Part shown: piece by piece, positions 1-5,025 of the stretch
Layout: every line of letters starts with the position of its first letter
How positions within the stretch are numbered: the stretch's first letter is position 1
NCBI GenBank assembly: GCA_003136335.1
Contig: PLEA01000682.1
Span: 11,998-17,022 of the forward strand
Direction: 5' to 3'
DNA length: 5,025 nucleotides
Origin: Acidobacteriaceae bacterium
GTDB lineage: Bacteria; Acidobacteriota; Terriglobia; Terriglobales; SbA1
The notes under the pieces: model-generated
Database searches by the model: none
What the model was told of the DNA's origin: nothing
What the model saw: the letters and a program-made list of their open reading frames with translations, nothing else
Position numbers and translations under genes: made by a program

Positions 1-1811
1 AAATCGCTCAAGGTCGTACCCGGCGCCGGGCTCGTATTCGTGAAAAAAAGCTGCCCGTTGAAAACCTGGGGAAACTGTTTATTGAGATTCGCCTTGATGT
101 ACTGCCCGCCGAACGTGAACGTATGCGCTCCCCGCACCCAGCTCAGGTTCTCCACAAAGTTGTAATTGTTCTGCGTCTGGTATTGGTTCGCCTGCGGAGT
201 CGGACCGAACTGAAATCCCGAGGTCGAGAACGTGAATTTGTAAATGCTATTGGTAAGATTATCCGTCGGCCGGTCGATCCCTGCGTCGGCAACCGTGACC
301 GGGTTGACGTTAGTCGCGCTGTTGTTAATGTGCACCAGTCCAAAGCGAAAATCATTGACCAGTTTCGGAGAAAATACATGCGTCTCCGACAGGATAAACA
401 GCCGGTCATGAATCGGAAGCAGATAAGGGAAGTTCAAATCGGTCCCGCTGGCCGCCGCTCCCAGCGACGCCTGCAGCCCTCCGGCACCGAACGGAATGTC
501 CTGCTCTGAGTTGGAATAGAAGAAGCGCGCTGCCACAGCGTCTCTGGAGTCGCGGAACTCGCGGTCCCAGTTCGCGGTGAACTGGTCGTCGGTAAATTTG
601 CCCGGCTTGCTCACCGTAAATTGCACAGGCAAGCCCGCGGCGGTGCCGGCGGGAACATTGCTGGGCAGCGGAAACAAGTAACCATTGGCGGGCGCGCCAA
701 ACTGATTGCTCTGAAACGCCAGCAGCGAAGCGGCCACCGGATCCGCGTTCGCCACTCCAAAGTCCGCCGCCAGCTTCGCCTCCGCGGCCGGCGTCGTCCC
801 TCGGTCGGCGGCGGGAACGTAGGGAATAAACGTACTGATCAGCGTCCCCGGGGAATCCCCACTGCGCTGCCGCGTGCCCTGGTAGTTCACAAAAAAGAAT
901 CCCAGCTTCCCCCCGCTGCCCACCGGCCCGCCCAGACTCCCGCCAAAAATATTCTGTTGAATCACCGGTCGCGGCGCCCCGCTCCCTTTCAGGAAGTACT
1001 CATTCGCGTCCAGCACCGTGTTGCGGAAGAATTCGTAAGCATCGCCGTGAAGAGTGTTCGTCCCCGATTTCAGAATCGCGTTGATGTTCCCCCCGCCGTT
1101 CCGCCCCTGGCTGGCGTCATACAGCGATGTCTGCACCTTGAATTCCTGCACCACGTCCGGATTGGGCAGCGGCGTGTTGGTCAGTTCCGCAACGTTGTAG
1201 TCAGTAGCACTAATGCCCTCGATCAGGTAGTTGTTATTGTCCTCCCGCTGCCCGTTCACTTCGATGCGCACCTGTCCGCGTCCCAGTTGGGCCGCCGCGT
1301 TCAGTTCGCTCTGCGCCCCCGTCGACAACGTCAGCAACTGCTGAAAGTTTTGCGTCGCCAGCGGTAGCGCGCGGATGGTGTCGCTCTCAATCGCCTGCCC
1401 CGTAGTCGCGTCCGTAGTATCCACAGCCTGCACTTCCGCCTGCACTTCAATCTTTTGCTGCACCGCCTGGGTCGTCAGCTTGGCGATCATGCGCGTCGTC
1501 TCCGTTACGCGCACCCCGATATTGGCGAACTTTCCTTCCGAAAATCCTCCCGCCTGCACGCTGACGCTATAAGTCCCAACCGGCAGCAGCGGCGCCGTAA
1601 ACGCACCATCGGCGCCAGTCTTCACCGAGCGCTCCAGCACGTTCGTGTCCTGGTTCGTGATCCGCACCTCGGCATTCGCAATGAAGGCCCCACTCGGATC
1701 CTGCACCGTCCCCGTGATCGCCCCGGTAGCTCCGCCCTGCGCGAAGACCTGCGTGCTGAGCGCCAACGCGATAAGACTGAGAACAACGAACCTGATTGAA
1801 TGACTCCGCAT
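1..1811 (-). CDS. Oar-like TonB-dependent receptor-type outer-membrane protein, N-terminal 603 residues (3' end outside window)
   Basis: The frame is open from an ATG at 1811 to the left edge, with no stop over 603 codons. Residues 1-24 form a signal peptide (basic start, hydrophobic core, cleavage likely after VFA before QGG). Residues about 28-110 match a carboxypeptidase-regulatory-like beta-sandwich (GAITGTVQDPSGAFIANAEV, later LLPVGTYSVSVQAGGF). A plug-like region at about 138-255 contains VNGQREDNNNYLIEGIS and NGGGNINAILKSGTNTLHG, the hallmark of Oar-type receptors. The rest, from YEFFRN and SLGGPV onward, is the start of the beta-barrel. Family members are usually about 1,000-1,200 residues, so slightly over half is visible. 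The upstream in-frame stop (TAA at 1856-1854) and a well-placed GGGAG at 1823-1819 support the start. By family the protein sits in the outer membrane and may take up or bind large ligands such as glycans or peptides; the substrate cannot be told. I see no clear TonB box, so true TonB dependence is uncertain. Confidence 0.9.
   Translation of the reverse strand, partial: MRSHSIRFVVLSLIALALSTQVFAQGGATGAITGTVQDPSGAFIANAEVRITNQDTNVLERSVKTGADGAFTAPLLPVGTYSVSVQAGGFSEGKFANIGVRVTETTRMIAKLTTQAVQQKIEVQAEVQAVDTTDATTGQAIESDTIRALPLATQNFQQLLTLSTGAQSELNAAAQLGRGQVRIEVNGQREDNNNYLIEGISATDYNVAELTNTPLPNPDVVQEFKVQTSLYDASQGRNGGGNINAILKSGTNTLHGDAYEFFRNTVLDANEYFLKGSGAPRPVIQQNIFGGSLGGPVGSGGKLGFFFVNYQGTRQRSGDSPGTLISTFIPYVPAADRGTTPAAEAKLAADFGVANADPVAASLLAFQSNQFGAPANGYLFPLPSNVPAGTAAGLPVQFTVSKPGKFTDDQFTANWDREFRDSRDAVAARFFYSNSEQDIPFGAGGLQASLGAAASGTDLNFPYLLPIHDRLFILSETHVFSPKLVNDFRFGLVHINNSATNVNPVTVADAGIDRPTDNLTNSIYKFTFSTSGFQFGPTPQANQYQTQNNYNFVENLSWVRGAHTFTFGGQYIKANLNKQFPQVFNGQLFFTNTSPAPGTTLSD
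1426..1449 (-). repeat. 12-base tandem duplication inside the receptor gene
   Basis: Two adjacent 12-base units, identical in 11 positions, encode EVQA-EVQA (residues 122-129) in the linker between the beta-sandwich domain and the plug. The repeat keeps the frame. It looks like a small local duplication in a flexible, poorly conserved linker, with no evident functional meaning. Confidence 0.6.
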
Positions 1812-1818
1812 GCTCTTT

Positions 1819-1823
1819 CTCCC
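1819..1823 (-). promoter_or_regulatory. Shine-Dalgarno site of the receptor gene
   Basis: GGGAG on the minus strand lies seven bases upstream of the ATG at 1811. This is near-ideal spacing and decides the start. No other ATG, GTG or TTG lies between it and the upstream in-frame stop at 1856-1854. Confidence 0.75.
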
Positions 1824-1846
1824 TATCCCTGAAACTGCAAACTTGA

Positions 1847-1852
1847 ATTGTA
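1847..1852 (-). promoter_or_regulatory. possible -10 element of the receptor gene
   Basis: TACAAT on the minus strand matches five of six bases of the TATAAT consensus. It would start transcription near 1840, giving a leader of about 30 bases that includes the GGGAG ribosome site. I find no good -35 hexamer 16-18 bases upstream, so this is weak. Acidobacterial promoter consensus is not well enough known to me to judge further. Confidence 0.3.
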
Positions 1853-1940
1853 TTTAGCGAAGAATCAAGAAACTCACGACACAGACATCGCCATTGGAAT
1901 ACAGCTCTGCCTGAAAACATCAGCGTGGGAATTTTGAAAG

Positions 1941-1968
1941 CTTATCCAATGAGAGCAGCCGTTTTCAA
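1941..1968 (-). promoter_or_regulatory. possible sigma70-type promoter in the clc-receptor spacer
   Basis: TTGAAA (1968-1963, five of six to TTGACA) and GATAAG (1946-1941, four of six to TATAAT) are separated by 16 bases on the minus strand. It would give the receptor transcript a leader of about 120 bases. It is an alternative or addition to the TACAAT element nearer the gene. The match is moderate and could be chance in this AT-richer spacer. Confidence 0.3.
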
Positions 1969-2021
1969 GGGGGAATCTCGCACCAAAGTAACCTCGCAGC
2001 TTCCTACAAACCGGGCGTCAT

Positions 2022-3797
2022 CTAGCTCTCGCCAAACTCCCGGTAGCGCTCCAGAACGTCGCGCTGCGAAATCACGCCTTCCAGTTGCCGGAAGTCCGCC
2101 CGGCTGACCACCGGCACGAGCGCCCAGCGATCCACGTACCGCAACGCAGTCTCCAGCGGCAGATCGGGATGCAAAGACGGAATGTGCCGGATCGGCAACA
2201 CCGAACCCAAGCTAGCCCCGCCTTTCCCCTCATCCACCAGCGAACGAAGTTGCAACTTGGTCACGCTGTTCCATCCGCTGGGGCTCAACCGAACCAGCAA
2301 CTCCTCGGCAGCGGATGGCTCCGCCGCCAGAAGCGCCTTATCCACCGTCTCTTGCGCATCCAAAACCGCCCCTTCAACCGGTCGCATCGCATCTTCCACG
2401 CGCAGAATGCCCTCTTCCCGCTGTTCTTCCATCGACGGCAATTCCAGCCCGTCCTGCCGCGTCAGAGTATCAAAGATCGCAATGGGTTGAAGTCCTCGAG
2501 AAATCACATACGCGATCGTATTGGCCACAATCACCGGCAGAATAATCGAATAGTTCCCGCTCACCTCCAGCACCATGAACACCGACGTCATGGGCGCCCG
2601 CAGAAATCCGGCAAACAATACTCCCATCCCCACCAGTGCATACGTCCCCGGCGACCCGCTCAGATGCGGCAGAACCACGTGCTCCGCTCCGCCCACCGCC
2701 GCGCCGAGCATCGCCCCAATAAATAATGTCGGCGCGAACATGCCTCCAGGCGTTCCGCTCACGAAAGAAAGCAACGTGGCAACAATCTTCAGCACCGCCA
2801 GCATAGCCAGAAATTGCCACGTAAACCGCCCGTGCATAGCCTCATCCATCGCCTCGTACCCGGCTCCCATCACCTGTGGCGCACCTAGAACCGCCATGAC
2901 CCCAATCAGCAATCCCGCGACTGGCGGTTGCAGATATTGGGTCCATCGAGGCAGCGCCTTGAACCGGGGCCGCAATGTGGCAATGCCCGCCGAAAACAAA
3001 ACCGATGCCAGCCCGCCCACCACTCCCAGAATGGCATATGCGATCAGCTCCGATGGCCGTTCCAGTTGCACCGCCGGAATTCTGAAAAGAGATTCCGAAC
3101 CCAGAAACCACCGCATCACCACCACGCTCGACACTGCCGACAGCACCACCGACCCAAGAATGCCCGCAGTCCATCGCCCAATGACTTCCTCGATCACAAA
3201 AAGCACCGCGGAAATCGGTGCGTTAAAAGCCGCTGCCAGTCCCGCCGCCGCGCCCACCGGCGCGATCAGCCGCATCCGATCCCGCGACAACCGCATCTGC
3301 CGCCCCAGAACCGAGGCCAGGCACGCCCCAATTTGTAGTGAAGGGTCTTCGGGTCCCAGCGAATGTCCGGACCCAATCGCCAGCGCCGCCGTGATGAACT
3401 TGCCGATCGCAGTTCGAATCGGAATGTAGCCGTTGTAGATATACAGCGCCGCCTTGGTCTGATTCACCCCACTTCCGCGAGCCCGTGGGAAAACATGTAT
3501 CACCAGCACGGCAATCACTAATCCCGCCAACGTGGGCGCCAACAGAAGACGCGTCGGCGACAGCACCGCTCCCGATCCCAACAAATAAAGTCGGCACCAC
3601 CCAATCGCAAACCGGAAGCACACGACCGCCAGCCCGGAAAAAATTCCGATGAACACAGAAAGGATCAGAAAGAAACGTTCTTCTCGAAACACCGACTTCA
3701 AAAGAGCCTTAGGGGTGTGACCGTTAATCGGTCTTGCTGCCACGGGTTGGCCGTTGTCCATTACGACCCCGGCTGGCGAGTTCAACTCCAAACCCAC
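2022..3797 (-). CDS. CLC-family chloride channel / H+-antiporter with C-terminal CBS pair
   Basis: The 591-residue protein is an inner-membrane voltage-gated-ClC-type anion transporter. After a cytosolic start (1-40), hydrophobic helices run from about 42 to 435. Recognisable filter motifs are GSGVN (108-112, usually GSGIP), GPEDP with the gating glutamate E150 (usually GREGP), VIEE with E204 at the place of the internal proton glutamate E203 of E. coli ClcA, and GGMFAP (351-356). F442 stands where the central pore tyrosine is expected (QPIAIFDTL). Residues about 465-530 and 535-588 form two CBS domains, the first rather divergent; CBS pairs often sense adenine nucleotides. The proton glutamate suggests a Cl-/H+ exchanger rather than a passive channel; Ser109 suggests chloride over nitrate. 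Both are inferences from family knowledge. The GTG start is one base after the TPR stop and has GAGGGG seven bases upstream. An ATG at 3761 (codon 13) is a possible alternative start. The gene is probably co-expressed with the TPR gene. Confidence 0.93.
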   Translation of the reverse strand: MGLELNSPAGVVMDNGQPVAARPINGHTPKALLKSVFREERFFLILSVFIGIFSGLAVVCFRFAIGWCRLYLLGSGAVLSPTRLLLAPTLAGLVIAVLVIHVFPRARGSGVNQTKAALYIYNGYIPIRTAIGKFITAALAIGSGHSLGPEDPSLQIGACLASVLGRQMRLSRDRMRLIAPVGAAAGLAAAFNAPISAVLFVIEEVIGRWTAGILGSVVLSAVSSVVVMRWFLGSESLFRIPAVQLERPSELIAYAILGVVGGLASVLFSAGIATLRPRFKALPRWTQYLQPPVAGLLIGVMAVLGAPQVMGAGYEAMDEAMHGRFTWQFLAMLAVLKIVATLLSFVSGTPGGMFAPTLFIGAMLGAAVGGAEHVVLPHLSGSPGTYALVGMGVLFAGFLRAPMTSVFMVLEVSGNYSIILPVIVANTIAYVISRGLQPIAIFDTLTRQDGLELPSMEEQREEGILRVEDAMRPVEGAVLDAQETVDKALLAAEPSAAEELLVRLSPSGWNSVTKLQLRSLVDEGKGGASLGSVLPIRHIPSLHPDLPLETALRYVDRWALVPVVSRADFRQLEGVISQRDVLERYREFGES

Positions 3798-3798
3798 T

Positions 3799-4968
3799 CT
3801 AGTTCCCCTCGTGCAATTTTGCGATTAGGAGCAATGCCAGATCCGTACCGCTGGGAGTTCCGCAAGTCGCGCTGGTTTGACGCTCGATCTCGAACACCAG
3901 GTCCATGGCGCCTTCCACCAAGTCTGGATTTCGTCGCAGTTCCTGCTCGGAGATATGCGGCTTCATCTTCGCCCAGCTATCCGCCGAACTCGGTTGCGAC
4001 GCGATTGACGCAGCAGGAGCCTTCGGCGTGGCGCAGGAACTCAGACGCTTTCCGGCTGTCGCAAAAGCCTCGACCACGATCCGGTCGCGCTCATCCACGG
4101 AGATCTGCCGGCGAAACGGGTCCATTCGCAGCACCAGTTCCGTGGTCTTGAGCCGGTCTGCACTCTGCGTGTCGCTGGGATTGCCGGCCACTGCCGCTTG
4201 CAGATAGCGCTCCGCCAGAGGATAACGGCCGAGTTGGAACGCGGCCAGCCCTGCCCCTGCCATCGCTGCTTCGTTGTGTCGATCTGACTTTAAGCTGAGG
4301 CGGTATGAGGCCAGTGCATGTTCGTAGTCCTGGGCGCGAAGAAAAAGATCGCCCACGTGTTGTTGCTGGGATGGGTCGTCCCCCAGATTTTCCTCCAGCG
4401 CAATCAACTCCGATTGCGCCTGCGCCTTCGCGTGAATGCTCAACAGATATTCGATCAACTCCAGCCGCGTATCCCGCCGTCTTCCTTCCTGATCGCTCGG
4501 CCAAGTCGCATAAATCGCATTGTGGTAGTAACGCTGCGCCTGTTCCGTCTGCCCTCTTTGCGCGGCGATCCGGGCAAGTTCCAGATTTACCACACCATTT
4601 TCTGGCTGCCGATCCCACAGGTTTACCAGATAGGAATACGCCTCACCAGTCCGCTTCAGCCCAATCAAAGCCTCCGCCAGGTTCAGTTGATAATCGTAGT
4701 TGTCGCGCGAGTAGAGCAGCGCCGCGCGAAATTCGGTAACCGCACTGTCAAAGTGCCGCGCACTCAAGTCCGCAACCCCGCGGCTGAACCACCGGTTCCC
4801 CAGAGAGTCCCGTTGCGAATGATATGCGCGCGACAGCCCAGCCACCGCCAGAAAAAATATCACTCCCAACATCGCCAACAAAGCCAGCATCACCGGCTGT
4901 TGTTGGATATATAGCCGGAGATCCATCCGCTTTGCTGCAGCCGTCTTGTCCTCTTGCAATTCGACCAT
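3799..4968 (-). CDS. membrane-anchored TPR-repeat protein of unknown function
   Basis: The 389-residue protein has a charged N-terminus (K8, K13, R14, R18), one hydrophobic segment at about 26-46 (PVMLALLAMLGVIFFLAVAG), then helical TPR repeats. I place repeats at roughly 57-90 (AVTEFRAALLYS), 91-124, 125-158 (AQRYYHNAIYA), a weaker one at 166-199, 200-233 (DYEHALASYRLSLKSD) and 234-266 (GRYPLAERYLQAAVAGNP). The basic N-terminus suggests N-inside topology with the TPR part in the periplasm, but this is not certain. The tail (about 285-389) is not TPR; it has an Ala/Ser/Pro-rich linker and two cysteines (C312, C369) that could pair if periplasmic. TPR domains bind proteins or peptides; no enzyme motif is seen. 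The ATG at 4968 directly follows an in-frame TAA and has no Shine-Dalgarno; M15 (4926) is an alternative start but would still keep the membrane segment. It lies directly before clc with one base between, so the two products may act together. Confidence 0.85.
   Translation of the reverse strand: MVELQEDKTAAAKRMDLRLYIQQQPVMLALLAMLGVIFFLAVAGLSRAYHSQRDSLGNRWFSRGVADLSARHFDSAVTEFRAALLYSRDNYDYQLNLAEALIGLKRTGEAYSYLVNLWDRQPENGVVNLELARIAAQRGQTEQAQRYYHNAIYATWPSDQEGRRRDTRLELIEYLLSIHAKAQAQSELIALEENLGDDPSQQQHVGDLFLRAQDYEHALASYRLSLKSDRHNEAAMAGAGLAAFQLGRYPLAERYLQAAVAGNPSDTQSADRLKTTELVLRMDPFRRQISVDERDRIVVEAFATAGKRLSSCATPKAPAASIASQPSSADSWAKMKPHISEQELRRNPDLVEGAMDLVFEIERQTSATCGTPSGTDLALLLIAKLHEGN
3805..3810 (-). 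promoter_or_regulatory. Shine-Dalgarno site of clc, inside the TPR gene end
   Basis: GAGGGG on the minus strand is followed by seven bases and the GTG at 3797. It overlaps the last sense codons of the TPR gene (Glu-Gly-Asn-stop). A ribosome finishing the TPR protein therefore stops on top of the clc start region, which suggests translational coupling. This site is the main reason for preferring the GTG over the ATG at 3761. Confidence 0.65.
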
Positions 4969-4974
4969 TTATTG

Positions 4975-4980
4975 ATAATA
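4975..4980 (-). promoter_or_regulatory. possible -10 element of the TPR-clc pair
   Basis: TATTAT on the minus strand (five of six to TATAAT) ends six bases before the ATG at 4968. Transcription would begin at or next to the start codon, giving a leaderless mRNA, which would agree with the absence of a ribosome-binding site. The best -35-like hexamer, TTGCAA at 5006-5001, is 20 bases away, longer than the usual spacing, so support is modest. Confidence 0.35.
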
Positions 4981-5003
4981 TGCGGAAACTCAGAGCGGAA
5001 TTG

Positions 5004-5018
5004 CAATCCCCGGGATTG
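5004..5018. repeat. perfect 7+7 palindrome upstream of the TPR-clc pair
   Basis: CAATCCC and GGGATTG are exact inverse complements around a single central C. The site overlaps the -35-like hexamer and lies about 36 bases upstream of the TPR start. Size and position fit an operator for a dimeric regulator. With a one-base centre it would not form a stable RNA hairpin, and there is no T-run, so it is not a terminator. The gene it belongs to could also lie to the right of the window. Confidence 0.4.
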
Positions 5019-5025
5019 AGTAGAA

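Larger units (their letters stand above)
1812..2021. other. intergenic spacer between clc and the receptor gene
   Basis: These 210 bases are richer in A and T than the flanking genes and hold no credible reading frame of their own. Two promoter-like elements and a ribosome-binding site on the minus strand serve the downstream receptor gene. I looked for a hairpin followed by a T-run behind the clc stop and found none. The strongest short hairpin (CTGA/TCAG around 1911-1923) has only four pairs. Read-through from clc into the receptor gene therefore cannot be excluded. Confidence 0.6.

Noticed and set aside
621..1367. Long plus-strand open frame of 248 codons opposite the receptor gene
   Set aside because: It is antisense to a clearly coding region. 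Its translation is rich in Arg, Gln, His and Pro without a domain, as expected for a shadow frame in GC-rich DNA.
1567..1920. Minus-strand open frame of 117 codons overlapping the receptor start
   Set aside because: It is in another frame from the receptor, which has the signal peptide, the domain match and the ribosome site. The overlapping translation has no family features.
1892..1951. Inverted repeat CATTGGA / TCCAATG in the spacer
   Set aside because: The 7-base arms are 46 bases apart with no supporting inner pairing, so it is no terminator. A chance match is likely, and a role as paired operator sites has no other support.
2575..3429. Plus-strand open frame of 284 codons opposite clc
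   Set aside because: The clc frame carries all the conserved motifs. The opposite translation is Pro/Thr/Ala-rich low-complexity text with no recognisable family.
3759..3761. ATG at codon 13 as the start of clc
   Set aside because: It is possible, but the GTG at 3797 has the better ribosome site at the right distance and joins directly to the TPR stop. It is kept only as an alternative.
2022..3797. Reading the CLC as a fluoride exporter (CLC-F type)
   Set aside because: The Ser of the GSG motif is retained, and a CBS pair and the internal proton glutamate are present. These fit the chloride/proton exchanger type better.

Overview
The window holds three genes, all read leftward (minus strand). 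In transcription order they are a membrane-anchored tetratricopeptide-repeat (TPR) protein, a CLC-family chloride channel/antiporter with C-terminal CBS domains, and the first 603 codons of a large outer-membrane TonB-dependent receptor-like protein that runs off the left edge. About 95% of the window is coding. The only non-coding stretches are 1812-2021 (210 bases) and 4969-5025 (57 bases). I see no RNA gene, mobile element or CRISPR array.

The source is most likely an acidobacterium, probably class Terriglobia. The main reason is the receptor. It has a signal peptide, a carboxypeptidase-regulatory-like beta-sandwich, an Oar-type plug and the acidobacterial-style run SLGGPV...FFVNYQGTRQR, a protein type found in many paralogues in that phylum. 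GC-rich but not extreme composition and a CLC with a variant filter motif fit this. The assignment is inference from family knowledge; no phylogenetic marker is present.

Layout from right to left: 4969-5025 is an upstream region with a perfect 7+7 palindrome and a -10-like hexamer very close to the TPR start codon. The TPR gene covers 3799-4968. It is followed after one base by the clc gene (3797-2022), which starts with GTG and has its ribosome-binding site inside the end of the TPR gene. A 210-base spacer without a convincing terminator follows. It contains promoter-like elements and a good Shine-Dalgarno site for the receptor gene, which starts at 1811.

The TPR and CLC genes look co-transcribed and translationally coupled, so the TPR protein could be a partner or accessory of the transporter; this is a hypothesis from gene arrangement only. 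The receptor is probably a separate unit with its own promoter. No previously undescribed system is evident. The points most worth checking are the TPR-CLC pairing, the unusual CLC pore motifs (GSGVN, GPEDP and Phe for the central Tyr), and the palindrome with a possible leaderless start at the head of the pair.
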